A DNA stretch of 64,000 nt from contig NC_056038.1 of assembly GCF_004379255.2 (NCBI RefSeq), positions 8,842,729 through 8,906,728 of the forward strand, in the 5' to 3' direction. The notes under the pieces were generated by a model, which ran no database searches, was not told the DNA's origin, and saw nothing but the letters and a program-made list of their open reading frames with translations. The position numbers were made by a program, and so were the translations under genes. This document shows, piece after piece, positions 11,542 to 24,500 of the stretch. The stretch comes from Salvia splendens. Lineage: Eukaryota > Streptophyta > Magnoliopsida > Lamiales > Lamiaceae. How positions within the stretch are numbered: the first letter of the stretch is position 1; each line of letters opens with the position of its first letter.

Positions 11542-12537
11542 TTTGGCATACGGTGCGGTGCAACATCTGCAAATTGTCTAGAAATAGTCTAACTAGGAAA
11601 CAATCAACACCATATCCTTATTCTCTCAGGAAAGGGACCCTGAATGAAGTCCCCTATGATGCTTCACTGCGTAAATACTGTTAGAGATACATTTGCACTT
11701 TTGCTAAAAATGTTCCCATCTACCTTCACAGCACCTAGGACTGCTCGGTGGTTGAATTAGCTGCCTAGGTTGGTTTCTGGAAAACTGGTTATACGAGTTT
11801 CTGTCCCAGTTAGTGTTCAAAGGCAGTTGTCTTTTCTTACAAACATAATTTTTCAGCAGTCAGTTTTAAATCTTTTGATAAGAAGTCAGTACATGAAACA
11901 GTAACTGACAGACACCACATCCTTTGATAAGGCTACAATCTACTTGTGCTACCACAATCTTGCCTCTCCCTTGAAAAAAAAGGTTATTGCTTCAATAGGT
12001 TGAATAACCAGTTTCTGATCTGTCCTCAACTTCTGATATTTTAAAATTTGATCCGACTGCCATGATTTTGTCCTTAAGTTTTTGCATGCCTTAGCAAATG
12101 TAAATGCTTGCACTATGATTCTATGCACGTCTCTCTGTCAAAGAAAGACACTGACTTTTGTTTTGTATTAGGATGAATGCTCTTCAACACCTATAGAATA
12201 ATAGAAGGCTCCCAACACTCAGATTTTCCTCTCTTATGAATTGAAGATTTAGCAATCAGCCTCTTGCTTCAAGGCCTTCCCTTGTTTGTATGCTTTTGCA
12301 CCTGGTGACAGATATGAGATTTCAGCACACAAGTTTGATGGATTGGCTGCAGTAAGTTAATTCCAAAAATTGCAGATATGATACTACATTTAGTACTCCT
12401 ATCATCTCAGAGTAAATTGCTAAGGCTACACTTAACGTTCACTCAGAATGTTACAGAAATTCATCAACTTTTTGTTTCCTGGGATTCTTAATTTTCATAC
12501 ATCGCGTGAAAATTAGAGTGCAGATGTTTCAATTTTA
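11542..12537. other. Spacer without a supported gene
   Basis: About 1 kb with no coding frame of note and no recognisable element. It begins with the right 9-bp MULE target copy and ends at the Stowaway TA. Confidence 0.4.
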
Positions 12538-12539
12538 TA

Positions 12540-12804
12540 CTCCCTCCGTTTCACCATAGTTGAGTCATTTTACCATTTCGGGAAGTTTCTTCATAGTTGA
12601 GTCATTTCCATAAATGGTAACTTTTCTCTCTCTCTTACTTTACTCTCTCTTACTTTATTCTCTCTACTTTATTCACTTTATACTTTATTCTCTCCACCTT
12701 TTCCTCTCTCTTACTTTTTTTATTATTTATTTAACACACCCAACATTTCTTCCTAAAACTCCGTGCCGAAAAGTTCCGCCTCAACTATGGCGAAACGGAG
12801 GGAG
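12540..12804. mobile_element. Stowaway-type MITE
   Basis: A 265-bp element with termini CTCCCTCCGTTTC and GAAACGGAGGGAG, flanked by TA (12538-12539, 12805-12806). The subterminal ACCATAGTTGAGTCATTT and CCTCAACTATGGCG blocks are also inverted. The interior is CT-rich. Confidence 0.85.
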
Positions 12805-12879
12805 TAACTATTAGTATCTTTATAAAACAAGTATTGTGTCGTTTTAACTTTTATGTAATGAACTCTTGAGTTAACATTA

Positions 12880-13636
12880 GAGCATGCGCAGCGGTGGACG
12901 GCGGCGTTCGTCCGTCCGTGCCGCTGGCACGGACAAGCTCCACCGCCGCTGCGCTCGCGCCGCTGGCACGGCGCTGCTCGCTGCGAAGAGCACGCTCGTG
13001 TCAGCGAGCAGGCGACGTGGCGGCACGCGATTGGGCAACGGCATAGCCGTTGCCTTTGAAATTTTCTTTTATTAAAAATCGGTTTTTAATTTAAAAAACT
13101 GATAAAAAAAAATTCACTTCCCAAAAAAAATATATCCGTTTATTACCGTTTTTTACTACTTTTTAAGTTTTTTTTTTTATTTTTTCCCCCCCAAAATACA
13201 CATTTTTTGCCCAACTCAATATGGCCAATAGGTCCACTATGACCCCCTCGCAACTTCGATCGCACGAGGCCATGATATTGGGCCTCCAAAGACAATTGGG
13301 GTTAGTGCCGCCGGATGAGTAGTCGTCCACGGGGGTATTTTTAGCTTTTAATTATGTAATTTTTAATTTTTAGGAGTTTAATTATGTAATTTTAATTTTT
13401 AGGATTTTAATTATGTCTTTTTTATTTTATTTGTAATTTGTAATATTTATTTTGGTTTTTTAATGAATTTTAATATTATGGAAATGTTTTTGTTTAATTG
13501 AAATTTAAATTGAATTGTGCTCGTCCTTGCGAAAGGGCACAGCTGTGGGTGTTGTGCTCTTGCCAGAGAGCAGACAAGAATAGTGGCGCTGGACCCACAA
13601 CCGTGCTCGCTAGTAAGAGCACGGTTGTGGATGCTC
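12880..13636. mobile_element. Internally deleted PIF/Harbinger element
   Basis: A 757-bp relative of the element at 361-2091, with the same GAGCAT start and GGATGCTC end, flanked by TTA (12877-12879 and 13637-13639). The first about 330 bp match the 5' part of the larger copy (GGCGTCCGTCC, GCCGCTGGCACGG, GGCAACGGCATAGCCGTTG). From about 13207 it matches the 3' part (GCCCAACTCAATATGGCCAATAG onward). Almost all of ORF1 is missing. The junction lies in an ATTTT run present on both sides of the gap in the larger copy. Confidence 0.85.
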
Positions 13637-13702
13637 TTATGTTTGTGCCAAAAGAAATGGTGAAATTTTGCAAACTACGAATTCGTGTAATACTTATTTT
13701 AA

Positions 13703-13864
13703 AAGGTGGTGTTCGGTTTCCTAGATAAAATAATATCAAGATATAATCTAGGATTGAGTTGTGAGATTATTTTAGTCATATGAGGTTAACTATGACTAAT
13801 TATCTCATGATTATTCATCTAGGATTGAGTTGGGGTATTAAATCTAATGAACCAAACACACTAC
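13703..13864. mobile_element. Tourist-like MITE
   Basis: About 162 bp with imperfect inverted ends (GGTGTTCGGTTTC against a right end of GAACCAAACACACT) and TAA on both sides (13700-13702, 13865-13867). Internal ATCTAGGATTGAGTTG blocks are repeated. It is related in its ends to the MITE at 46208-46404. Confidence 0.6.
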
Positions 13865-13867
13865 TAA

Positions 13868-14453
13868 TTTAATCATGGGATACAATCTTGCAAACCGCTA
13901 TTTAGTTACTACAAAAATATTCTTTCAAACTCAGAGGAATATGGATAAGAAAACTCGACTTGGAGTTTTAGCAAAAGCAAAATTTTACAATTATCACTTA
14001 TATATAAATTCAAAGAAATTTCTGAAATTCTAAATGGAAAGATCAAACCAACGACTTATAATACTAGTACTACTATATTTTTGGTTTCAAAAAATAATTA
14101 TTATAATTGTATTCATTTTGTTCTGAATTAATTGATTCATATTCCTTTTTAGACATACAAAATTAAAATAATCATTTTCTATATATATAAAAAAATTTAA
14201 TCTTCGTTATCTCTTGCTATGTAATTATCTTTTCGCTAATTTAATGGTATTTTAATTAAATTCCTCCTACTATTATTCTCCGAGGTCCGAGCTATTTAGG
14301 GCTCAATATCTACATTGCACAAAACTTTGTGGACTATGTGAAATCATAAAAGTAGAAGGACTAATTGCGAGATCTACTAATTTACCATTCCGTAACCAGT
14401 CACACGGAGACGAGGAACATACAGCCGAACCGAAGTACAGAGAGGTTTCAACA
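13868..14453. other. Promoter region of the NDUFA2-like gene
   Basis: An AT-rich spacer of about 590 bp with no gene. It presumably contains the promoter and leader of the gene at 14454. I cannot pick a TATA box with confidence. Confidence 0.4.
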
Positions 14454-15515
14454 ATGGCGTGGAGGGGACAGCTTTCTCGAAATTTGAAGGAGCTTCGCAT
14501 CTTATTCGCTCCTAATTCGGCTTCCAGCTCTTCCACTAGGTTTTTGCCATTCCATTCTCAATTCTATTTTGTCAAGCACATTTGTTTGGTCATGTATTCT
14601 AATTGATTGTGTGCGCTTCGTCTTTGTTTGACCAGAGCTTTCATCGAGAACAATTACAAGGATCTGAAGACAAAAAACCCTAAGCTCCCCATTTTGATCC
14701 GCGAGGCCACTGGCATCGAGCCTCAGCTTTGGGCGAGATATGGTAATTTGCTTATTTCTATGTTCATATAGATCGAAGTTTATCAGACGCTCTTCTGCGC
14801 TAACCTTTTGTGTTTTTTTTTTAATGTTTTCGCGAGTTAGATTGCTAGGGCAATTACCAGTTCCAATCAATTTCAGCCGAATACCATGAGAACTTTTTCT
14901 ACAGATGACTCGCATTTGACGAATGATTTTTGAATTTTAAACTGTATTGCATTCCAATTTAGAATACTGGATGAAGTCGCCGCCGCGATTAGGGCACAGA
15001 GTAATGTGGTATAAGCACTATTTGAGGTTTTTATACGTAGAAATTAGGTACATATTGGATTCACAAATTGAGTCACAATGTGCGCCGTTAATGAGTTCAA
15101 TGGTCCAATTTACTGGTATTGCTCTTCAACTTTTCATTTATCTGATTCAAAACCACATAACCACCCTGACGCTGCATATGTGAATATCTATAGAGTAGAA
15201 GTTACAACAATCCAGTTTCAAATATAAATGCTAGTCTGAGAACTTCTGTTTCACTTTGACGTCTTTCTTTCAAATTCGTGCTCTTGGCCTATGCAGTCCA
15301 TCCTGAGCACTTTATCCTGTTTTATTTCGTGTTTCCGACAACAACTGATATATGCCAGTATTAGGACAATACTATGATAACTTTCACTAATAGTTATTTG
15401 CATTAATCTAGGATTTGGTGTGGAAAGGGGAGTGCGCCTGGAAGGTTTGAGTGAGGAACAGATTTCTAAGGCTCTTGAGGACCTTAATAAAGCAGGGGAA
15501 GCCCTTCAAAGCTGA
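14454..15515 (+). CDS. Mitochondrial complex I subunit B8 / NDUFA2-like
   Basis: Accessory subunit of respiratory NADH:ubiquinone oxidoreductase in the mitochondrial inner membrane. The three exons, 14454-14539, 14636-14742 and 15412-15515, join in phase to 98 residues, the usual size for this thioredoxin-fold subunit (L51/S25/CI-B8 domain). Visible features are MAWRGQLSRNLKELRILF at the start, the FIENNYKDLKTKNPKLPILI core, REATGIEPQLWARY and the C-terminal GVERGVRLEGLSEEQISKAL. The ATG at 14454 is the only suitable start. The second intron is 669 bp and contains an unrelated open frame at 14947-15183, which I treat as intronic. All junctions are GT-AG. The domain and length agree well, so the call is strong. 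Confidence 0.92.
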
Positions 15516-17245
15516 GACATCTCCAACTGGATTCCTAGACAAATAATATGTCAACCAAAGTTTGTGGAGGTTGATTTTCTATTTCGAATCATGACAATTG
15601 TTTCAGTTGATCAGATGGTTGTTTGTCATTCATAAAATGTTATTGACAACAAATGCTATGCCTCTTATGAACGTTCTCTACTCACAAAAATCTTTGTTCC
15701 ATTGGATAAGTATTCCTAATGTTTCGCTTCCTGCCTTGATGATATGAGAAGACTTTTATGTGTTCTGCTTGGTTTACGAGAGTCTGCATCTTTGGTATTA
15801 TGCTTGTCCTATGAAGTGAAACGAAAACATATTAACAATTTTGTGCTTAATGTAATTTTTCTGGCTTGCTCTATGTCATCTGTTGATACTCACAATCTCT
15901 GCAGTTTGATTAGATATTTTGATAGTGATCTCAGATCTGCATTCTATATTCTGGCGGTTACTTTGTCCAAACTCAAGTTCGTATGGACAAATTGTCCAAA
16001 CTCAAGTTCGTATGGACAAATTTTAGTGGTCGCCTTGAGAAGAAAGAGCACCAGGTATAGCATCAAGCATCATATAAAATTTTAGTGAAAAAATTTCATA
16101 GCAAGGCAGACTCACAGGATAAGGTCGCGTTATAGATGTATCATTCCTATAGTGCATAATCCAAGACCAAATCCGTCTCATTGGATCGATAAACCAATCG
16201 TCTAGATTAAATATCCCGTGTATCGTTTTGTAGCAGATTTAGGTCATTACATGGGTATGGTAGTCAACTGGTCATGATGGTAAGGGAAATCGAAAATTAA
16301 GTAAACTAGGGGGGGGCATTATGTATATGGAGTATACTTCATTAAACTAGAATTGCTAGCCAATTTGGAAGTACACATTGTATTATTTTTAGAATTATAT
16401 GCATTGAGCTTAAGGCATTATGTATGTCGTAGGATATCATAACAATGCAATAGGCAATGAAGACCATTATACTATAGCTCCTTATAGATGTATACAAATT
16501 ACATTTTTTTGGGAAAAATTCTTTATCTGAATGTATTGCAATTGATAATCCTTGTAAAATTATTTTTAATTTGATATATTGGAATTTCTTTTTAGATTTT
16601 TAAGAATTGACAACTGTCATTGAAAGTGACATGTGATGTTAATCGCATTATAACAATACGTCAATGCATTTTCTATACTCCACTGTGATATTATTCATAT
16701 GAATCTACAACATTGTTGATTATTTCATAACTACAAAAAAAATATATCAAACAAAATCCAACACGCTACTCAAAAGTGCAACAATACCGTTATGTCATTA
16801 ATCGGTTATAATAAGTGGGATTAATCTGTGGATTTTTGACATTATGATATTCTAATCTTAGTTTCCTTAAATGACATTGTGTGCATTATAAATTTACAAT
16901 GCATAACTTAAATTTGAGTTTAATAAGCTAGTTTAGAGTTAGTGGTTTGTACAATTGATTATAACCAGTTATTCAATAATTCAATTCTATAGCGTGTGGG
17001 ACACGTGATTTAATCTATATGCTGACTCAGCTTCGTTCACAATAATTTAAATGAATAAAAATAGAATTGGAACGTGCATGATTTCACCTCTCGTGGAAAG
17101 AAGATACGTCAATTTACCTCCAAATTTGGTTAAATCAAAGCGATGCCGTAAAAATTGTGTGTTCAACTATATATACACGCATCTATTGAGGCAGCAAAAT
17201 TATTTTTCCTTCTCAAATGATCGGTAAGCAATCGGAGCGATCAGA
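15516..17245. other. Spacer and promoter region of the next gene
   Basis: About 1.7 kb, AT-rich, with no gene supported. The open frame at 15744-16085 lacks any domain. A 29-bp tandem duplication lies at 15963-16020. Towards the right end are a CACGTG G-box at 17002-17007 and a TATATATAC box near 17168-17176, which fit a promoter for the gene starting at 17246. Confidence 0.45.
15963..16020. repeat. 29-bp two-copy tandem repeat
   Basis: The unit TTGTCCAAACTCAAGTTCGT...GGACAAA is repeated exactly at 15963 and 15992. Confidence 0.9.
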
Positions 17246-20200
17246 ATGCCACCGGCGTCAACGGCTCGCGGCCCCGCTTATCTCAACGCGCTCGCCGTTG
17301 AGATTGAGAAGAAGCTTCAACGTGTACGTACTCTCCAATCTCTGAATTCGAATCTTCTCACTTTCTATTTCATTTTTCCTTTTTCGAGGAATTTCCCCCT
17401 TTCGGTCCCTTTGAACCTTATCCAATATGGCAATATGCATTTTAGATATTATGAATTGGCAGTGGTTTCCGGCGATTGATATTTTTCCTTGGTAGGCGTT
17501 AGCTTCGGCAACGCAGAGGCGAAATTTGTTGCAAGAGTTGTTTGCGGACGTAGCTCTCGAGGTAGATGATCGCGCAAAAGGTGATTCACTTATTTTTCAG
17601 GCACAAGTTTTTGGATTTTGTTTTTCTTTTCTGGCGGATGGAGAGACACCGCGAGATGGGAGATGCATAAACATAGCAGGGTGAAATAATTCTGCTCATG
17701 TAATAGCTCTTTGGCAGTTGATGACAGTTGGAGGTGAATAGGATCTTTCCAAATTACATAGATTAGTAACCATCCTAAAGCAGCCTCTAATCCATAGAGT
17801 TTTGTCCTACACAAGAACTAATTTCTATTTCTGGCTCAATTGTGTTATTGTTTTCATCTTGTATTTAAGCACATGGTTCAAGAGAAGATCACAGGTTCTC
17901 CTGGTAATACTTTTAGGCCTATTGGTTATATGGTGTGATACATTTCTCTGCTATTTATTGAAACAGATATAATTTTTGGCGAGGAGGGTGCCATTTCTGT
18001 GGCTGATGATGGGTATGGAGGCCCTTTATGCTTTTATGATGTGCTGTCTGATCATTTCATTAGCATGCCAGAGAGCGGGAAATCAATCCTTGATTTGATT
18101 GTGCAACTTTGGAGCCAGTCATTTGCATCTAATATTTTCTCTTTGCTGTTCCACAAATGGGTAAGTCTTGTTAGTGTGGAGGTACCTTACATGTCAGCTG
18201 TTTAAGTGTGTACATAGAGATATAAGCATCCCACATTCCCACTTAGTGTTTTTGTGGTATTATGATATTCCTCTCTCGGCTTCATCTTCTAGAGAAACTT
18301 TACCCTATCCTAGTTACTGCTTTTCTTGTTGATTATTTCATTTTCTTTCCAATATCCTAACACACACTTCATACTGCAGCTGTTTGAGGTTCAGCTCGAT
18401 AGTCCTGAGGTCCTGTTACGGTACTCTTCTGCTCTTGTACAAGGTGCTACAAATGTCTTCTGGTAAGAAACTTTTACATATTACAAGTTAAACAGTGATA
18501 CCATATTTCAACTGGATAATGTAAGTGATTATCTAGATTGCAATACCATTTCAGTCGATTCATTCTTTAGCTTCATCATGTATGTAGTGAAATGACTTAC
18601 TCAGACATTTTTACTTCCTTGTAAATAGCAACTCTTTCTATGGTGCACTCTATATGGTGCTTGGTGCACTATACTAATATAATTGCAAAATGAAAGCCCT
18701 ACCACAAGAATATAAGAGATGAGGAAGGAAGGAACAAGGTTGAAAGACCCACATGTGTATGGTGATGCACTATGTGGTGTCGTGTCGCCGTTTTGAGTCC
18801 CTCTGTTCTTCCTATATGTAGTGGCCTATGTAGTGCCTTGCCTTGTACTCAAAACCTAGTTATATGTGGATCTATGAGGACATGTTGGTAGGAAATTAGA
18901 ATGCCTAGTGTAGCTGGCCAATTAGACTGGTGAGCAAAAATTTCCTTACTATTCCAGGTTGATATTTCCTTGTATATTTTGAGAGACTGGAGTGGGCTTA
19001 CCCACATCATGTTAGATTTGCATGTATAATGTATCGTGTATGAAGTTTTTCCAACTCCCCCCCCCCAAAAAAAAAGAAAAACAAAATAAGTGAAGAAATC
19101 CAAGAGAGATAAGGGACGCCACTGACCTCTACTCCTCTATGTTTCTCATGATTCTGCCCATTAGAAATTTCACAAGGGAACCTTTCTTATTAATTACAGG
19201 ATTGACATCCAAACAAATACACGTCGTTTCCAGAGTTTATTTAAGGTGAGCATATCGGCAAAGTTGTTAATTGGCTTTTATTACATCTTAACCTCTCTAC
19301 CATACTTTAGGTTCTTACACTTTCAAATGATTGTAGTATCTGCTTGAAGAAGTTGCTATACAGTCAGAGAGATTGAAGAAACTCCCCATACAGGTCTAGA
19401 ATTTTATCATAAATCTTTCAGTTCTATTATTTATTTTTTAGTTCAAACTTGTACTAATATATCAAATTCACAATTTACTTTTTGTGCTTTTATTATCATT
19501 AGGCTCAGCGAAACTTGTTTCTTCTCCTGTCAAGATTCATTTTTTTCTACGATGCAGGTTTGTAGACCTTTTAGCATTTAGCAAGTAAGCTTGTTTTGAG
19601 TTGTAGGTTCCATTTTCGTTATTTCTTAAACAGGACTTGATTGTGAACTTTATAGTTGACAAGCTTCAAAGCTTTTTGAAGCAGTTTCCTGATTACCCCA
19701 ATGCTTTCTTGGTTGGTGGCGGCCCTGATATATTTATCACTGAGCTAGCTGATCAGGTAACTAATGGCAGACATTTTTGAGGTTTTAATTGGAAAACATT
19801 TGTTCCATAGTTAGTTGTAATTGTTATCTTGATAATGATACCTGATTGCTTACTATTTTCCATTATGTTTCTTTTATCAGCTTCAGAAGTTAAAGGTGGA
19901 GCCTGTACTTCTGCACTACCTCACTCAAATAAAATCTCTCCAAGGTACATAAGTATCATATCTGGCGGATGATGTCACTGTAACTTGATTGAATAATTAT
20001 TTGGATCTGTTAGATGTGACGGCCCCATATTTGTAAACTCTACAGGTGTAGAATTTCGAATGGCAACTAGTACAAAATTGAAAACTTGTCTCTATAGCTT
20101 CACATCTCCCGGTGGTCCTATGTATCCAACAAGAGCTGTTCGTCATGCTGCATGGGACGCTTTAGATTTTCTTTTCCCTGTGAGTGAATTGAATCCCTGC

Positions 20201-21141
20201 TAGTTGATGGTGTATATGTGTTGCTTATGGCTAGCAGAATCTGGATACACCCCCCTCTCTGTTGCTTCCTTATGCATGTCATTAGGAAACTCTAATTTAC
20301 TGCTTGATCTTTTAAATCTGTATGGTATTTGAGACTTTGAAACGAGGTTATATTGGGAGATAAATAATACAGTAAGTTTTTGGAATCATCAGGTTTGAAT
20401 TGTATATACATAAAAAAACTTAGGTATGCAATCACCCTAGGGTGGCCTTCATCCATAGGTGCCTAATTATTTTAAATAGTTTCCGATGAGATAGAATCAT
20501 GAATTTAGACAAGTCCTTCAATGTAGAGATTCCTCGAGAATATTTTCCTTGACTAAAGATACAAGGATTACTCCAGTGCATCATCCAGGAGACTGGTATT
20601 TTGTTATCTAATTGCTGCCAGAAGATTATAATCATTTGAGGCCACAATCTCCAGCTTAAAACAAAGAATCCTTATTGTTGTATGTGGGCATGAATTTTGC
20701 GATATTTTACTAATAGGGAGGGAGGGGAAGAAGGAAGGTTTGGAGCTAAACAAACTGTATTGGATCTGAGTTCATCACTGTTGTCATCATTAAGGCCATT
20801 TGACCCCTTCTGTTCGACACTGTCTTATGACCTGATGCATATCATGCTCATTTTTTTGCTGCAATGAATTGTGCCCATATCACTTTACCTTGGATTTCAT
20901 TTCTCAGCAAGATAATGTGCTTGTTTCTGTTATTTGACGCTGCTGTTTTTCTTCTCTATTGCAGGTGGGCAGATACCCTCGACATCTAATAAGTCTGTTT
21001 TTCCGCTTGTTGTATCCGTGGTACTGGCCCTCGTCTTGTTGGAACTTTGTAGTTTCTTGTATACAAGCTGTGGTGTATTCCGTGTGGAGGTTGCTGTTTT
21101 CTAGATGGGAAAACCTGATAAAACCAAGGCGACCAAACTAG
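17246..21141 (+). CDS. Conserved plant protein of unknown function, 11 exons
   Basis: Predicted protein of 357 residues. Exons: 17246-17323, 17496-17580, 17967-18160, 18380-18462, 19200-19245, 19337-19393, 19503-19557, 19656-19756, 19881-19944, 20046-20179 and 20965-21141. All introns are GT-AG and all phases agree. The protein has an N-terminal helical part (ARGPAYLNALAVEIEKKLQR, then ATQRRNLLQELFADVALEVD), a central helical region (ERLKKLPIQ, AQRNLFLLLSRFIFFYDA, VDKLQSFLKQFPDYPNAF) and the segment TSPGGPMYPTRAVRHAAWDAL. It ends with a Trp/Phe-rich tail (SLFFRLLYPWYWPSS...) that may associate with membrane. I do not recognise a named domain; it resembles Arabidopsis proteins annotated only as unknown. 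At exon 8 a nearer CAG (19631-19633) would bring a stop; the TTTATAG acceptor at 19655 keeps the frame. Function is not assigned. Confidence 0.75.
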
Positions 21142-21595
21142 ATTTGTGGATGGGTAGCTATCATGTAACACTAATCTTTCATTAAACTCTGTTGAGAAGA
21201 GTTGTATTCTGTAATACTACTACAGTACTACTATATGTTTCTGTAATCAAAATAGTTTTTTCATTGAGACAATTCGAGCTAGAGTATTATGTATTACTAC
21301 TATGTTACTAGATTCATGTAGCAGAAAATCAAAAATCTGTTGCAGATATTATTTCGAAGAACCTTCACATAATTGAGATTTTCAATTGTGGTTTTTTATG
21401 ATATTTTCTGAGCGAATTATGTATCCAACTTGAATAAAAGTTGAATATCCATGGGTGTCGAAAATGGGGTGAAAAGACCAAAACGCCCTCGGCGTAGGAA
21501 ATTAGAGCTAACATTAACGGATAACACTCGAAACATACATTCATGAACTCAGCTATCCACAAAAATTAGTTTCCTTTTTCCTCTTCCAATTCCCC
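21142..21595. other. Intergenic spacer between two plus-strand genes
   Basis: 454 bp containing the 3' end of the preceding gene and the promoter of the ALB3 gene. No other feature is supported. Confidence 0.4.
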
Positions 21596-24500
21596 ATGGC
21601 GAGGATCCTGATTTCTTCCCCGTCTTTCTTCGGAACTCGGCTTCCCTCGATTTCCCGCCATGGAACCAGGCGCATCAGCACCACAGTGAACTTCAGCCTC
21701 CACCAGCTGCCGCCTATCGACCACGCTGTTGACTTCGCTGCGATTGTTCTGAGAGCTGAGAGCTTGCTCTACACAATTGCTGATGCTGCCGTTGCCGTGG
21801 ACGGCGCCGCTGGCCCGGCCGACTCGGCTACTGCTGCCGTCCAGAAGAACGGAGGATGGTTCGGATTTATCTCAGACGCCATGGAAGTTGTGCTCAAGGT
21901 AAATGGTCGTTTACAAGTCGTCTGAGCCGAGTCTGTTAAGTGACTACGCAGAATTCAGATTTGATTTATGTGTAGTTTCCTAGCAATACTTCATGGAGTA
22001 CAATACTTAAGAGGTCATCTCGATAAAATTTCTTTTGCACGAATTGCTTTCTAATATCAACATAAGCAACTGCTTTCTACTGGAAGCTCAAGTATACTTA
22101 AATCTATTTAATGTTATGATAAAAATACAGTAGGAAAAGGTTGAGAAAGAACTGAAGGCTATAATACTGCAGAATAGGTAGTTATAAACCCACCCTGAAC
22201 ATAATTGGGGCCTTTTTGTCGTCTCCTAAGATAAATGAAAATGGTTATTTTAGTACAACTCTATTAGGGTGAAAATCTTGAACAGAAGAGGGAAAATTAA
22301 TTGAGACCTTTCACTACATTAGTTCAAGCTTCAAGAAGGTCATTCTCTTTTCTAATTCTTTGCACTATTTATATGAAGGGGGCATTTTGGCATTTATTAT
22401 TAGACTGGGCTGTTTCATGTTGCATGAGGTCATTTCCTGGCTAGAGTTTAACAAGCAATTTCCACATCCACATGATGCCATCTTTAACTTGATATGGACT
22501 ATGAAGAGGAACTCACATTGATAACCTGGCAGCTTCGGAAGGAATTACGGAATAAATCAATAATTTACTTCATATTTGTACGTTATTGGCAGATACAATA
22601 AATTTTATAGTGTGGACACCTAGTTACACTAAAACTTCTTTTCCTTTTCCCGTTGGTGCTATTCTGTTTCCAGTTTTTGTATGCATCCTGAGATCATACT
22701 TGTAGGTCTTCATTATTTATTTAGTGACATGAAATATTTTTATGAATAAAGGATGATGAGCTTTAAATAAATCAGTTTTACAGATAAAAATGATTTTAGA
22801 CATGCATAAAGTGAGTAAATTAGGAATAAGATGTCCTGCAAGGAATTATCCTAAGTTTTGGTAATCATAAACATTGATTATCATTCGAACAAAATCAGTA
22901 GGTTTCTGGTAGTTTAAGATTATTATCAAAGATTTGTGATAAATGCGCTAGCATTTTTGACTAACGACTGGCTTTTATCATGGCAGATTCTGAAGGATGG
23001 ACTTTCAACTGTTCATGTGCCATACGCATATGGATTTGCCATAATATTGCTCACCGTTTTTGTTAAAATCGCCACACTCCCTTTGACCAAGCAACAGGTT
23101 ATATGTTGCTTCAGCAACTATTTGAAATATGAGACATGTTCTCTATACCACTAATATTTTCCTTGCCTGCTCGTATTTCTTTCTTTATGAAGGCTGAATT
23201 GCCTTTTTTTGTGTAATTATCACCTGTTCTCATTTTATCCTCATTCATATTATTTCCTTTTGATAAATGTCTCTTAATAGCTAGATGGTATCTGTGGAGT
23301 AATGTGCATTTCTTTCTATGTAAGGTTGAGTCTACACTAGCAATGCAGAATCTTCAGCCAAAGATCAAATCAATCCAACAAAGATATGCTGGAAATCAGG
23401 CAAGCATCTTCAACTGTTTTTGTAGTCTAGACTCTTATATTTTGAGTCATTGAGACAAAAAAAATTACTATAGATTCTTGCCACTTGCCACCTTGCCTTG
23501 GTGAACTAAAATCTAATGTAGTGAAATTTTCAGGAAAGAATACAACTCGAAACTTCTCGTCTATACAAACAGGCAGGGGTCAATCCTCTAGCAGGTATAG
23601 TTTTAATCAGTCAGTTTAATTTTCCTTCTATTCTAATTTTTTTAATTAGCTTGATGCTGCATAATTGGCCGATACACACACCTCTATAGCATTTTGGGTA
23701 CAAATAGCATCTCTTCTGACCATTCATGGGCATTCTTAATGTCTCCAAGTCAATCAATTTATTTAATTTTATCAATCCAGTAGAAAAATGGCTGTTTTAC
23801 CCTTAACTGATGTGGTCATTGAGGTTGTTTGGAAGTATAATTTTTGCTGAAGGTGGTTTAGTCCTTTTATTTAATGAACCTAAATTATCTTGTCATTTCT
23901 AGTCATGCTGTAAATTTTCGCAATCCTAGATAGATAATGTACTTTGGAGTCACAGAGATCTTTTTTGTACTACTGATGTTCCACCGAGACTCTTGGTAAA
24001 TGAAGTATTTCGTTTGTGTTGCAAACAAATATTCATATGTTAATTGTTTATTATCCACAACTCTTTACCATTCTAACTTTTCACTAAGTGTTGACCAAAA
24101 ACTGCTCCATTTTAGTCGTGAATTTCATTATTGCTTTTATGATTGTTGTTTTTCCCTTGTCAAATGATTATCACCAGGATGTTTCCCAACCTTGGCTACA
24201 ATACCAGTCTGGATAGGTTTATATCAAGCTCTTTCAAATGTGGCAAATGAGGTAACAAGAAACTGGTTGATAGGATGGCATATTTAGCATCGCTTGGTCT
24301 GTTAACTGTTCTCTTATTCCTCTTGCACTTTAATGCTAAACAGGGATTGCTGACTGAAGGGTTCTTTTGGATTCCCTCTTTGGGAGGGCCCACAACAATA
24401 GCTGCTCGACAAAGCGGAGCAGGAATTTCGTGGCTGTTCCCATTTGTGGTAATTGAAATTTAGCAATAAAAGGACTTGGATAAATATTGCACAAGTTAGT

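Noticed and set aside
14947..15183. 78-codon open frame in intron 2 of the NDUFA2-like gene
   Set aside because: Lies between matching splice sites; inclusion would break a complete 98-residue protein.
15744..16085. 113-codon open frame
   Set aside because: Includes the 29-bp tandem repeat and has no recognisable motif or gene structure.
19621..19660. Apparent frameshift in exon 7/8 of the unknown 11-exon gene
   Set aside because: Using the CAG at 19631-19633 gives an early stop, but the TTTATAG acceptor ending at 19655 keeps the frame and gives VDKLQSFLKQF, so no lesion is needed.
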